Assembly (NCBI GenBank): GCA_023665755.1
Contig: JAMPDF010000005.1
Span: forward strand, 1-64,000
DNA: 64,000 bases
Direction: 5' to 3'
Origin: Prevotella sp.
GTDB lineage: Bacteria > Bacillota_I > Bacilli_A > ML615J-28 > CAG-313
This document shows positions 35,808 to 44,937 of the stretch, one piece after another (position 1 is the stretch's first letter; each line of letters opens with the position of its first letter). Both the position numbers and the translations under genes were made by a program. The notes below the pieces were generated by a model, which saw only the letters and a program-made list of their open reading frames with translations, searched no databases and was not told the origin of the DNA.

Positions 35808-36431
35808 ATGAAAGAAAAAATGTATATAGGAAAAAGCCTAGAAGATATAGAAAAGTTAGCAGTTCAAGAATTAGGTGTTGCTAAAGAGGATTTATATTTT
35901 GATGTAATTACTGAAAATATTGAAACAAGAGATGAAATTCAAGTTCAAGTTATGGTTGATGCTAATCCTGTAAAAAAAGGAAAAGATTTTTTAGAAAACT
36001 TCTTAAGATTAGGTGAAATTGATGGCTATGTAGAAAGAAAAATGAGGGATAATATTGTAGAATATAGTATTACTACTGCAGATGCTAATGGTGCATTGAT
36101 TGGTCATAATTCTCAAACCCTTGCTGCTTTACAATACGTAACATCTCTAGTTGTAAATCAATATTTTGATCGTGAAAAAGAAAGTGGTTTAATTGTAAAA
36201 GTAGACATTGGCGATTATCGTAAAAATAGAGATGAAAAACTAGAAAGAATGGCTGTTCGAATTGCAAGAGAAGTAGCCAAAACCAAAGTACCAGTTAATT
36301 TACGTTACATGAATGCTTATGAAAGAAAAGTAATTCATACAAAACTTTCAAATTGGAAAGATGTAACTACACATTCTGAAGGTATAGAGCCTAAAAGGTA
36401 TTTAGTTATAGAACCTAAAAACAAAGAATAA
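35808..36431 (+). CDS. jag: RNA-binding protein Jag (KhpB/EloR)
   Basis: A 207-residue cytosolic protein with the Jag-N domain (residues 1-50, MYIGKSLEDIEKLA), a KH domain with LIGHNSQTLAALQYVTSLV, and a C-terminal R3H domain with NAYERKVIHTKLS and TTHSEGIEPKRY. In other Bacillota it works with KhpA to bind RNA and affects cell elongation. It follows yidC by 10 nt and ends at a strong terminator, which closes the rpmH-rnpA-yidC-jag unit. Confidence 0.93.
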   Translation: MKEKMYIGKSLEDIEKLAVQELGVAKEDLYFDVITENIETRDEIQVQVMVDANPVKKGKDFLENFLRLGEIDGYVERKMRDNIVEYSITTADANGALIGHNSQTLAALQYVTSLVVNQYFDREKESGLIVKVDIGDYRKNRDEKLERMAVRIAREVAKTKVPVNLRYMNAYERKVIHTKLSNWKDVTTHSEGIEPKRYLVIEPKNKE

Positions 36432-36440
36432 AAAATAAAA

Positions 36441-36483
36441 AAAAAGAAGACACTTACTAAAAAAGTAAGTGTCTTCTTTTTTA
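36441..36483 (+). terminator. Terminator after jag
   Basis: AAAAAGAAGACACTTAC / GTAAGTGTCTTCTTTTT, a long perfect stem with an A-rich loop and a T run. Confidence 0.93.
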
Positions 36484-36517
36484 AAAAGAAACGAGAATTG
36501 AATAAAAATTAAGGATT

Positions 36518-36552
36518 CTCTTTGTAACAGGTAGGAGTTCTACTACAAAGAG
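36518..36552. other. Nested hairpin upstream of mnmE
   Basis: CTCTTTGTA / TACAAAGAG arms enclose a smaller stem GTAG-GAGTT-CTAC. No T run follows, so it is not an ordinary terminator. It may be a structured leader or a protein-binding site. Confidence 0.4.
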
Positions 36553-36683
36553 CAAGTAAAGTTTACTATAAAAAAACGAAAAAACAAACAATAATGCTTT
36601 TGAAAAGGTTTACAGTCTTTTTTAGTGCAAAAATAGGGTAGAAGAAGGAAATATTATGTATAATAAAACAAGGAAGTGATAGT

Positions 36684-38042
36684 ATGAAATTGTTTGATGA
36701 TACCATTATTGGAATATCCACAGCGCTTGCCCAAGGAGCGATTTCAATCATTCGGTTAAGTGGAGATAGGGCGATTGAAATTGTAGATTCTTGTTTTAGA
36801 GGAAAAAATCTAACAAAGGTTAATCCGAATACCATTCATTATGGACATATCATAGATTCGAATAGCAAACAAGTTATAGACGAGGTTTTAGTGTCTATTT
36901 TTAAAGCGCCAAAATCCTATACTACAGAAGATGTTGTCGAAATCAATTGCCATGGTGGACTTTTTGTTACCAATCAAATTTATGAATTGTTGGTTTTAAA
37001 AGGGGCACGTCCTGCTGAGCCTGGCGAATTTACCAAAAGAGCGTTCTTGTTAGGTAGGATAGATCTTACTAAAGCAGAAGCGGTTATGGATGTGATAGAA
37101 GCAGAAAATCGCGCCGCTTTGCGAATAGCAACAAGTGCCTTAGATGGAAAAATTAGTCAATTTGTGCACCAAAAGCGTCAAACTTTATTACAAATTATTG
37201 CTACAATTTCAGTGAATATTGATTATCCTGAATACGATGATGTAGAAGAATTAACAAATAAAGATATTTTACCACCACTATATCAAATGAAAAATGAATT
37301 ATTTGATGTATTAGAATATGCAAAAAGTGCAAAACTATTAAAAAATGGTATTCGTACTGCTATTATTGGCAGACCTAATGTGGGGAAAAGTAGTCTTTTA
37401 AATGCTTTATTACAAGAAAACAAAGCAATTGTAACGGATATTCCTGGAACAACTAGAGATGTTATAGAAGCAAGTATCAATTTAGAAAGTATTACTCTGC
37501 ATTTACTAGATACAGCAGGTATTCGTGTAACAAATGATATTGTAGAACAAATGGGGGTAAAAAAATCTTATGATGCACTAGAACAGGCTGATTTAATTTT
37601 ACTTGTTTTAGATGGCTCGGATGATTTTACAGAAGAAGATGCAAAACTATTAGAAATAGTGAAGCATAAGTGTCATATTATTATCATCAATAAAAATGAT
37701 TTGCCAACCAAATGGGTATCTACAATAGATGCTATTTCAATAAATACAAAAGATAGTGTTTCTATTGCTAAATTAGAGCAAAAAATAATAGAAGTATTAG
37801 CTATTCATCAACTCCAAAATAAAGATATTACTTATATCAGTAATGCTAGGCAAATTGAAAAACTGAATTTGGCATTAAAAGCTATAGAGGAAGCTATTGA
37901 GACTATTGTAGCTGAACAAGCGATTGATTTTGCAGATATGTATATTCGAAAAGCTTGGTTATATTTAGGAGAAATCATTGGAGAGACAAGTACAGATAGC
38001 TTATTAGATGAATTGTTTTCAAAATTTTGTTTGGGTAAGTAA
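36684..38042 (+). CDS. mnmE: tRNA modification GTPase MnmE
   Basis: A 452-residue GTPase that, with MnmG, adds carboxymethylaminomethyl groups to the wobble uridine of certain tRNAs. The N-terminal TrmE domain begins DTIIGISTALAQGAISIIR. The G domain near residue 220 has GRPNVGKSSLLNALL, a DTAG box and NKND. The C-terminus ends FCLGK (the family has FCIGK). It follows jag as in B. subtilis, but mnmG and rsmG are not next to it here. Confidence 0.96.
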   Translation: MKLFDDTIIGISTALAQGAISIIRLSGDRAIEIVDSCFRGKNLTKVNPNTIHYGHIIDSNSKQVIDEVLVSIFKAPKSYTTEDVVEINCHGGLFVTNQIYELLVLKGARPAEPGEFTKRAFLLGRIDLTKAEAVMDVIEAENRAALRIATSALDGKISQFVHQKRQTLLQIIATISVNIDYPEYDDVEELTNKDILPPLYQMKNELFDVLEYAKSAKLLKNGIRTAIIGRPNVGKSSLLNALLQENKAIVTDIPGTTRDVIEASINLESITLHLLDTAGIRVTNDIVEQMGVKKSYDALEQADLILLVLDGSDDFTEEDAKLLEIVKHKCHIIIINKNDLPTKWVSTIDAISINTKDSVSIAKLEQKIIEVLAIHQLQNKDITYISNARQIEKLNLALKAIEEAIETIVAEQAIDFADMYIRKAWLYLGEIIGETSTDSLLDELFSKFCLGK

Positions 38043-38048
38043 GTATTT

Positions 38049-38077
38049 TTGACAATTCTATTAAAATAGTATATAAT
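38049..38077 (+). promoter_or_regulatory. Sigma-A promoter of the asnS leader
   Basis: TTGACA, 17 nt, TATAAT: perfect consensus directly after the mnmE stop. Confidence 0.9.
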
Positions 38078-38083
38078 TGAATT

Positions 38084-38336
38084 ATAAATGCGTTTGAAGA
38101 GAAGAGTAGATTTGAATCGAATGAAACAAGGGACCTAATGAAAGTGAAAAATTAGGCATTTCTCAAATTGAAAAACACCTCTTAGCAGATAGAAGAAAGG
38201 ATATGTATATATTTGATTAGAACTATCCGTTTGGCTTTGCGTTAAAAAGCAAAAAGGGCAAAGAATTTTTTCTTTGAACTAAGGTGGTACCGCGAATATT
38301 TCGTCCTTAGGCTATTGTGGCCTAAGGATTTTTTTA
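38084..38336 (+). promoter_or_regulatory. T-box leader of asnS
   Basis: The leader carries AAGGTGGTACCGCG (38281-38294), the conserved antiterminator part. Then comes the terminator stem TCCTTAGGC / GCCTAAGGA (38304-38312 with 38320-38328) and seven T. By position it senses uncharged tRNA-Asn. I did not fold stem I. It fills the 304-nt gap between mnmE and asnS. Confidence 0.92.
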
Positions 38337-38346
38337 GGAGGAAGAT

Positions 38347-39735
38347 ATGAAAAGAACAAAAATAAAAGAATTATTTAGTAAACAACAATACTATCAAAAT
38401 CAAAAAGTGATTTTGTGTGGATGGGTTAGAACCAATAGAGCTCAGGCACAGTTTGGTTTTTTAAATATCAATGATGGATCTTATTTAGACAATCTACAGG
38501 TAGTATATGATGAAAAACTAGAAAACTTTGAAGAGGTTTCTAAATATCGTGTGGGCGTATCGGTTTGTGTGGAAGGAATTGTGGTTTTAACGCCCGAAAT
38601 GAAGCAACCTTTAGAAGTTCATGCAACATCTGTGAAAATGTTAGGGGATTGCCCTGAAACGTATCCTATACAGCCTAAACGGCATACAAGAGAGTTTTTA
38701 AGAGAAGTGGCACATTTGCGTCCAAGAACCAATTTGTTCTCTGCAGTATTCCGTGTCCGTAGCGTAGCCGCATATGCGATTCACACTTATTTTCAAGAAA
38801 GAGGCTATGTTTATGTACATACCCCACTCATTACTTGTGCTGATTGTGAAGGCTCTGATCAAATGTTTAAAATTACCACTTTAAAAATGGACCAATTACC
38901 ATTTACTGAAACAGGAAGTGTAGACTATACAAAAGATTTATTTGGAAAACAAGCTTTTATTACAGGTTCTGGTCAACTTCAAGGAGAAACCTTTGCTATG
39001 GCTTTTGGGGATATCTATACTTTTGGACCCACTTTTAGAACCGAAAATTCTAATACAAAAACGCATGCTAACGAGTTTTGGATGATTGAACCAGAAATGG
39101 CGTTTTGTGATTTAGAAGGGTTAATGGATATTGAAGAAGAAATGTTGAAATTTGTGGTTCAATATGTATTAGATCATTGTAAAGAAGAAATTGAATTTTT
39201 TGATAAATTTGTAGAAAAAGGTTTAAAACAAAGAATTCTTTCTTTATTAAATAGTCAATTTGTACGTATTTCACATCACGATGTTGTAGATATTTTAAAA
39301 CAATCTAACATCAAATGGGAGTTTGAACCAGGATACAACGAAGATATTTCTAAAGAACATGAAAGGTACATTACGGAGTATTTTAAGGGGCCTGTATTTA
39401 TAACAGATTGGCCTAAAGATATTAAAGCGTATTATATGAAATTGAATGAAGATGGCAAAACGGTTGCTGCAGTAGATTTAGTTGTACCAGGAGCTGGTGA
39501 GTTAATGGGAGGTTCACAAAGAGAAGAAAACCTAGATCGTTTAATGAACCGTATGAAAGAAATGAATGTAGATTCTGATGGCATCGATTGGTATTTAGAT
39601 ACGCGTAGGTATGGTGGATGTGTGCATTCTGGATTTGGTATGGGGTTTGAAAGACTCATTATGTATTTAACAGGGGTAGAAAATATTAGGGATGTTATTC
39701 CGTTTCCAAGAACACCAAAGAATTGTGAATTTTAA
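38347..39735 (+). CDS. asnS: Asparaginyl-tRNA synthetase
   Basis: A 462-residue class IIb synthetase. The N-terminal OB fold that reads the anticodon spans about residues 15-105 (VILCGWVRTNRAQAQFGFLN). The catalytic core has motif 2 in FRTENSNTKTHANEFWMIEP and motif 3 in GFGMGFERLIMYLTG, ending with IPFPRTP, typical of AsnRS rather than AspRS. A T-box leader lies directly upstream. It has an AGGAGGA site and ends at a bidirectional terminator. Confidence 0.95.
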   Translation: MKRTKIKELFSKQQYYQNQKVILCGWVRTNRAQAQFGFLNINDGSYLDNLQVVYDEKLENFEEVSKYRVGVSVCVEGIVVLTPEMKQPLEVHATSVKMLGDCPETYPIQPKRHTREFLREVAHLRPRTNLFSAVFRVRSVAAYAIHTYFQERGYVYVHTPLITCADCEGSDQMFKITTLKMDQLPFTETGSVDYTKDLFGKQAFITGSGQLQGETFAMAFGDIYTFGPTFRTENSNTKTHANEFWMIEPEMAFCDLEGLMDIEEEMLKFVVQYVLDHCKEEIEFFDKFVEKGLKQRILSLLNSQFVRISHHDVVDILKQSNIKWEFEPGYNEDISKEHERYITEYFKGPVFITDWPKDIKAYYMKLNEDGKTVAAVDLVVPGAGELMGGSQREENLDRLMNRMKEMNVDSDGIDWYLDTRRYGGCVHSGFGMGFERLIMYLTGVENIRDVIPFPRTPKNCEF

Positions 39736-39743
39736 AAAAAAAT

Positions 39744-39775
39744 AAAAAGATAGAAAATCGTTTTCTATCTTTTTT
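39744..39775. terminator. Bidirectional terminator between asnS and the convergent membrane gene
   Basis: AAAAAGATAGAAAA / TTTTCTATCTTTTTT with a 3-nt loop. The right arm overlaps the stop codon of the minus-strand gene. Confidence 0.88.
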
Positions 39776-40844
39776 GTTTAGGTTCAAATGTCCAAATAAC
39801 ACCTAATAGAGCAGAAATGACAGCACTTACAACGAAGGTAATGGCACAACTTGTAATAATTTTTGGTTTAACAAAGGTATTGTAATCGGGTTGCTTGTAA
39901 GATTCACTATAACCTGTTAATACATTTTTTTGTTGTAAATAATTGGTGGTGCTTACCACTTCTTCGTCAAACATTTCTGGTTCAAAGGTTCCTTCTAAGA
40001 TATTAATCATTATAGGGGAGTTGTTTGTATCTTTTCCCATATAATAAATTGAAAATGTTACACCACTTGAAGAACCAAAGGTTGTTTTGTTATCATAGCT
40101 TTTATTATTACTATTTCGATAAATATAGTAAAGTTGATCTTCTTTATCATCTTTATACACATCTTGTGCAGTATCCTTTAGGGTATAAGTGGCAAGAACG
40201 TCCTTTTGGTTTTCTGCCAAATAAGAATAGTGATAAGGAGAAGACATATTGCCAATTGAAACCTCAGTATCAATTGTTTCATCTATGGCTTCTTGAAGTA
40301 ATTGATCACTTTCTTCACCAATTCCTTCTACGAATGTAGCGTGAATGTTGTCAGGATCAAAATTTGGAATAGTATTGTAATTGATATTGGAGAAAAAGAA
40401 ATAGTAATTGATTCTAGCTTTTTCTTCTGCACTTTCCGCATTTGAAAATTCTACGTATTGGCTATAAAAGTTGACATCAAAATAATTAGGAAGATGTAAG
40501 GTTTCACCATCAAAATATGCATTTACATTTAGCACATCTCCGTCTAATTTTTCGCTTCCAATCGGCGTTTTTGTAGGATAAGGATTTACACCTGGATCCC
40601 TGAACGTTATTTTTCCAGGATTTTTGATGTAATAGGCGCTTTCCCATTTTAATGCATTTTCGATTTTTTCTTGATTGGATATAGTCTTTTTGTCATGAAT
40701 ATCAAAATACTCATCTAAAAATTGTGTTTTATAAGCTACATAGCCATAATAGTTATAAAAACCTACGCCTAATGTTGTTAAAACCGTAATGCATACACAT
40801 ACAATCACAACAATTAGTGTGTGTTTCACTTTTTTTGTTTTCAT
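39765..40844 (-). CDS. Unknown membrane protein with two membrane segments
   Basis: A 359-residue protein; the start at 40844 has AGGAGGCC before ATG. The N-terminal membrane segment spans about residues 9-30 (LIVVIVCVCITVLTTLGV), and a second lies near the C-terminus (ITFVVSAVISALLGVIW), followed by a short basic tail. The 300 residues between would lie outside and include acidic and Tyr/Asn-rich stretches. I recognise no family. It is a single gene convergent with asnS, sharing its terminator, and divergent from the NfeD/SPFH operon. Confidence 0.7.
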   Translation of the reverse strand: MKTKKVKHTLIVVIVCVCITVLTTLGVGFYNYYGYVAYKTQFLDEYFDIHDKKTISNQEKIENALKWESAYYIKNPGKITFRDPGVNPYPTKTPIGSEKLDGDVLNVNAYFDGETLHLPNYFDVNFYSQYVEFSNAESAEEKARINYYFFFSNINYNTIPNFDPDNIHATFVEGIGEESDQLLQEAIDETIDTEVSIGNMSSPYHYSYLAENQKDVLATYTLKDTAQDVYKDDKEDQLYYIYRNSNNKSYDNKTTFGSSSGVTFSIYYMGKDTNNSPIMINILEGTFEPEMFDEEVVSTTNYLQQKNVLTGYSESYKQPDYNTFVKPKIITSCAITFVVSAVISALLGVIWTFEPKQKR

Positions 40845-40966
40845 AAGGCCTCCTATATATGAAAATATTATAACAAAAAAAAATACTTTTATCAATAAAA
40901 TTAGCTTTTGTTCACTAAAAGTTCAAAAACAAAAAAATACATTTTTAACATTTTTTACATTTTGTG

Positions 40967-40995
40967 TTGACAAGCATACATAAAAAGAGTATAAT
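40967..40995 (+). promoter_or_regulatory. Sigma-A promoter of the small-protein/NfeD/SPFH operon
   Basis: TTGACA, 17 nt, TATAAT: perfect consensus, 22 nt before the first ATG, with an AGGAGG site between. Confidence 0.88.
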
Positions 40996-41017
40996 AATGA
41001 TATAGGAGGTTATAATT

Positions 41018-41404
41018 ATGAAAATAGAATGGATTACACAAGATAAAAATAATAGTGCAGTTACAATTTATGATAATAATATCACGTTAAGTAAACAAGC
41101 CGCCAATTATTTTGATAATGCCTATGGTGTGGCTGTAGGATTTGATACCGAAAATAAACAACTTATTATGAAAAAAATTACTAAAGAAGAAGTGTTAAAC
41201 AAAGATATTGATAAAGAAGATATATATGCCTTATCAATGAAACCAAGTTTTGGAAGAATCAATAGTAAAAAGATGGTTGTTGAATTATCCAAATACTTAG
41301 ATTTGAATTTTTTAGAAAAAAAATCATATAAATTTACCGCAAAATGGAATACTGGCTTAAAAATGTTAATAATAGATACAAAGGAGGTTAGTAAAAATGA
41401 TTAA
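41018..41404 (+). CDS. Small cytosolic protein of unknown function upstream of NfeD
   Basis: A 128-residue soluble protein with no signal or membrane segment. It begins MKIEWITQDKNNSAVTIYDN, has a LSKQAANYFDNAYGVAVGFD stretch, and ends in a short beta segment KMLIIDTKEVSKND. The first 60 residues look like a small beta-alpha fold, perhaps AbrB-like or a regulator, but I cannot assign it. The stop overlaps the NfeD start by 8 nt, so it is the first gene of a three-gene membrane-microdomain operon. Confidence 0.75.
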   Translation: MKIEWITQDKNNSAVTIYDNNITLSKQAANYFDNAYGVAVGFDTENKQLIMKKITKEEVLNKDIDKEDIYALSMKPSFGRINSKKMVVELSKYLDLNFLEKKSYKFTAKWNTGLKMLIIDTKEVSKND

Positions 41405-41870
41405 TGTAATGTCATTATCAGGTATGCAAATCTCTATGATTGTGATTTGGATTATTGTTGCTGTGGCTGCTATTATTATTGAGTTTGAAACTGTAGAACT
41501 TGTTTCAATTTGGTTTGCTGGTGGAGCAATAGCAGGTGCTGTATGTGCAGTTTTGGAGCAACCGATTTGGTTACAATTTGTATTGTTTGCTGCCGTGAGC
41601 GCTGTTTTTGTTTTAGGAACAAGACCATTTGTAAAAAAAATAAGCGATAATCAAACCATTCTTACGAATGTAGATCGTTTTGTTGGGATGGTCGCTCAAG
41701 TTACCAAGCCGATTGCAAAGGATAAAAAGGGTGAGGTTGAAATCGAATTTCAAAAGTGGACAGCAATCGCTAAGAAAGACAAGGATTTTCAAGTAGGAAA
41801 TCGTGTAGTCATTGTAGAAATATCTGGAAATAAATTGATTGTAGATGAGATAGAAGAAATAGATGTTTAA
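41397..41870 (+). CDS. NfeD-like membrane protein
   Basis: A 157-residue protein with an N-terminal membrane segment (about residues 10-32), two more hydrophobic segments up to about residue 75, and a C-terminal OB fold (about 95-157, VDRFVGMVAQVTKPI, then GNRVVIVEISGNKLIVDEI). Short NfeD proteins pair with SPFH proteins in lipid microdomains, and the next gene is exactly that. The AGGAGG site overlaps the preceding gene. Confidence 0.85.
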   Translation: MINVMSLSGMQISMIVIWIIVAVAAIIIEFETVELVSIWFAGGAIAGAVCAVLEQPIWLQFVLFAAVSAVFVLGTRPFVKKISDNQTILTNVDRFVGMVAQVTKPIAKDKKGEVEIEFQKWTAIAKKDKDFQVGNRVVIVEISGNKLIVDEIEEIDV

Positions 41871-41891
41871 AAAGGAAAGGAAGATAAAAAA

Positions 41892-42923
41892 ATGAGAAAC
41901 ATGTATAATTTTATGGCTGCCATAACAGGTGGTCAAATTGCACTTATTGTATTAGGTGTGTTTATTGTAATTTTTGTAGCCGTTATTATAAATGGCATTA
42001 AGATTGTTCCACAAACACAATCTTATGTAGTTGAAAGATTTGGAAAATATTATAAAACATGGGGTACAGGAGTTCACTTTTTAGTACCATTTATTGATCA
42101 CATTGCAGTAGATACTAGTGCACCTGCACTTGGTGGTGGAAAACTAGATACACCACGTGTGATTGGAAAGGTCAATTTAAAAGAACAAGTAATTGATTTT
42201 GATCCTCAACCGGTTATTACCAAAGATAATGTTACAATGCAAATAGATACGGTTATTTATTATCAAATCAGTGATGCAAAGTCATATGTATATGGGGTAA
42301 CTAAACCATTAAAAGCGTTAGATAATTTAACCACAACAACGATTCGTAATATCATTGGTTCACTTGATTTAGACCAAACATTAACTAGTAGAAATATTAT
42401 CAATGAACAAATGAGAGAAATATTAGATGAAGCAACTGATCCTTGGGGAATTAAAGTATTCCGTGTAGAAGTTAAAAACATTATGCCGCCAAAGGATATT
42501 CGTGAAGCGATGGAAAAGCAAATGCGTGCAGAACGTGAAAGACGTGAGGCTATTTTGCTTGCAGAAGGTGAAAAAAAATCAGCTATTTTAAAAGCAGAAG
42601 GTATCAAAGAATCAGAAATTTTAAGGGCACAAGCGGAAAAAGAGGCAGAAATTTTACGTGCAGAAGCAAAAAAGGAAGCTATGATTAGAGAGGCTGAAGG
42701 TCAAGCAGAGGCGATTTTAAAAGTTCAAGAAGCCACAGCGCAAGGTTTAGAAATGATTAAGAACGTGAATGTTGACCATGGTGTATTAACACTTAAGGCG
42801 TATGAATCTCTTGAAAAAGTAGCAGATGGTCAAGCAACAAAGATTATTATTCCATCTGAATTACAAGGATTAGCAGGCCTTGCTATGAGTGCTAGTGAAA
42901 TTATGAAAGATAATCAAAAATAA
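41892..42923 (+). CDS. SPFH/Band 7 protein, stomatin/QmcA-like
   Basis: A 343-residue protein with one N-terminal membrane segment (about residues 15-38), the SPFH domain (about 40-200; VPQTQSYVVERFGKYYKTW, then VNLKEQVIDFDPQPV) and a long Ala/Glu/Lys coiled coil (about 200-290; repeated AEGEKK, AEKEAEILRAEA). Such proteins oligomerise into membrane microdomains and control proteases or membrane fluidity. It works with NfeD encoded just upstream. Length fits QmcA rather than flotillin. Confidence 0.9.
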   Translation: MRNMYNFMAAITGGQIALIVLGVFIVIFVAVIINGIKIVPQTQSYVVERFGKYYKTWGTGVHFLVPFIDHIAVDTSAPALGGGKLDTPRVIGKVNLKEQVIDFDPQPVITKDNVTMQIDTVIYYQISDAKSYVYGVTKPLKALDNLTTTTIRNIIGSLDLDQTLTSRNIINEQMREILDEATDPWGIKVFRVEVKNIMPPKDIREAMEKQMRAERERREAILLAEGEKKSAILKAEGIKESEILRAQAEKEAEILRAEAKKEAMIREAEGQAEAILKVQEATAQGLEMIKNVNVDHGVLTLKAYESLEKVADGQATKIIIPSELQGLAGLAMSASEIMKDNQK

Positions 42924-42951
42924 AGTAGGGAACCTTACCTTATATTTTATT

Positions 42952-42982
42952 AGAAAAGTGTGTAAAAGCACTTTTCTTTTTT
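42952..42982 (+). terminator. Terminator after the SPFH gene
   Basis: AGAAAAGTG / CACTTTTCT stem followed by a T run. Confidence 0.8.
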
Positions 42983-43021
42983 TGATTATATGGTAAAATA
43001 AATCAAAAGGAGATCAAAAAG

Positions 43022-44869
43022 ATGTTTTTACCTATTTCCAAACAAGACTTAATAGAAAGAAATATTGAACAACTAGATTTTGTATATATATCAGGGGATG
43101 CTTATGTTGATCACCCTTCTTTTGGTCATGCCATTATCAGCCGAGTTTTAGAAGCACACGGATATACAATTGGCATATTACCACAGCCCAATATTCATCA
43201 AAAGGGATGGATGGATACATTAGGTATTCCTAAACTGGCTTATCTGGTGACTGCTGGTAATATTGATTCAATGGTCAATCATTACTATGTAAGCAAGAAA
43301 AGAAGAGAAAAAGATAATTATTCACCTGATGGGGTAATGGGCAATAGACCAGATCATACAACAATTACATATTGCAAGAAGTTGAAAGAGGCACATCCCC
43401 ATATCCCTATTGTTATAGGAGGAATAGAGGCCTCTCTTAGGAGATTAGCCCATTACGATTATATTAGTGATACTTTAATGAGGTCAATTCTTCTCGATTC
43501 GCAAGCAGATTTATTATTGTACGGCATGGGGGAAAGAAGCATCGTAGAAATGGCAGATAGTTTATCATCTGGGTTGGCAATTGAAGATGTTATATATATT
43601 AGAGGAAGCGTATGGAAAACAAAAAATCGAAACAATTTACCAAGCGATGCTATCATATTACCTACATATGATAAATTGGTACAAGATAAAATGAATTATG
43701 CACAAAGTTTTTCAATTCAGTATGAAAATACGGATCCATTTCGTAGTAAACCTCTTGTTGAGCCTTATGATGATATTTATGTTGTACAGAATTTACCATC
43801 ATTACCACTAGATCAAGATTTGATGGATTGGACTTACAGTTTACCTTATGAAAGAACGTATCATCCTATATACGATAAACATCCTATTCCTGCTTTAGAA
43901 GAAGTGCAAAATAGTATTGTCATTAATAGAGGATGTTTTGGGAGTTGTAGTTTTTGTGCCTTAACAATGCACCAAGGTAGAATTATTCAGTCTAGAAGCA
44001 AAATGTCTGTTGTAGAAGAGGCTAAGAAAATCATCAATGGAAAGTCTTTTAAAGGTTATATCCACGATGTAGGAGGACCTACCGCTAATTTTTATCATCC
44101 ATCTTGTCAAAAACAGTTAAAAAATGGCACTTGCCCTAAAAAACAATGTTTGCATCCGGAAAAATGTAAGAATTTAGAAGTTTCTCATGATGATTATTTG
44201 GATATCCTTCGTACACTCCGGCAATTAGATAAAGTGAAAAAGGTATTTATTCGAAGTGGTATTCGGTATGATTATGTGATGTATGACCCTGATGATACAT
44301 TTTTTGAAGAATTAGTACAATATCATATATCAGGTCAATTGAAAGTTGCACCAGAACATGTAAGTAATCGTGTTCTATTCTATATGCAAAAACCACGTCA
44401 TGAATTATATGTTAAATTTGTTAGAAAGTATAAAATCATCAATCAAAAATATCATAAGGATCAATATTTGGTTCCATATTTAATGAGTAGTCATCCGGGT
44501 TGTACGCTAGATGATGCTATATTGCTTGCGCAATACATCCAAAAAGAAAGGTTATATATCGAACAAGTTCAAGATTTTTATCCAACACCTGCGACATTGG
44601 CCACTTGTATGTATTATACAGGAGTAGATCCTAGGACAATGAAAAAAGTATATGTGGCTAAAACAAAAGAGGAAAAAGCAATGCAACGGGCATTGATTCA
44701 GTATAAAAATCCACGTAATTACGCATTAGTGAAAAAGGCTCTTCAACTAGCCCACCGGGAGGATTTGATTGGGAATGGACCTAAGTGTTTGATTAAAAAT
44801 GAACCACCTATTGGATTAGAAAAAGCAAAAAAAGGTTCAAATCAAAAAGCAAACCGCTTGTATAAATAG
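43022..44869 (+). CDS. YgiQ family radical SAM protein
   Basis: A 615-residue member of the UPF0313/YgiQ family. The N-terminal half has a B12-binding-like region (YISGDAYVDHPSFGHAII), IVIGGIEASLRRLAHYDY and GERSIVEMA. The radical SAM cluster is NRGCFGSCSFCALTMHQGR near residue 305, followed by YIHDVGGPTANFY and a Cys-rich insert (CQKQLKNGTCPKKQCLHPEK). The C-terminus has QVQDFYPTPATLATCMYYTG. The reaction is unknown. It stands alone with an AGGAG site and is followed by a terminator that also serves as promoter part for dnaX. Confidence 0.93.
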   Translation: MFLPISKQDLIERNIEQLDFVYISGDAYVDHPSFGHAIISRVLEAHGYTIGILPQPNIHQKGWMDTLGIPKLAYLVTAGNIDSMVNHYYVSKKRREKDNYSPDGVMGNRPDHTTITYCKKLKEAHPHIPIVIGGIEASLRRLAHYDYISDTLMRSILLDSQADLLLYGMGERSIVEMADSLSSGLAIEDVIYIRGSVWKTKNRNNLPSDAIILPTYDKLVQDKMNYAQSFSIQYENTDPFRSKPLVEPYDDIYVVQNLPSLPLDQDLMDWTYSLPYERTYHPIYDKHPIPALEEVQNSIVINRGCFGSCSFCALTMHQGRIIQSRSKMSVVEEAKKIINGKSFKGYIHDVGGPTANFYHPSCQKQLKNGTCPKKQCLHPEKCKNLEVSHDDYLDILRTLRQLDKVKKVFIRSGIRYDYVMYDPDDTFFEELVQYHISGQLKVAPEHVSNRVLFYMQKPRHELYVKFVRKYKIINQKYHKDQYLVPYLMSSHPGCTLDDAILLAQYIQKERLYIEQVQDFYPTPATLATCMYYTGVDPRTMKKVYVAKTKEEKAMQRALIQYKNPRNYALVKKALQLAHREDLIGNGPKCLIKNEPPIGLEKAKKGSNQKANRLYK

Positions 44870-44879
44870 TTTGCTTTTT
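44844..44879 (+). terminator. Terminator of the YgiQ gene
   Basis: AAAAAGCAAAC / GTTTGCTTTTT; the left arm lies in the end of the coding region. The right arm holds TTGCTT, the -35 element of the dnaX promoter. Confidence 0.8.
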
Positions 44880-44899
44880 GTTTCGTTTTATGGTATAAT
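44871..44899 (+). promoter_or_regulatory. Sigma-A promoter of dnaX-ebfC-recR
   Basis: TTGCTT, 17 nt, TATAAT, with the -35 element inside the preceding terminator stem. An AAAGGGG site and ATG at 44938 follow. Confidence 0.7.
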
Positions 44900-44937
44900 A
44901 AAAAAGAAGTATAGAAAAGTAGAAAGGGGAAATTAAT

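Noticed and set aside
44880..44937. Signal recognition particle RNA before dnaX
   Set aside because: The gap is only 58 nt and is filled by promoter and ribosome site.
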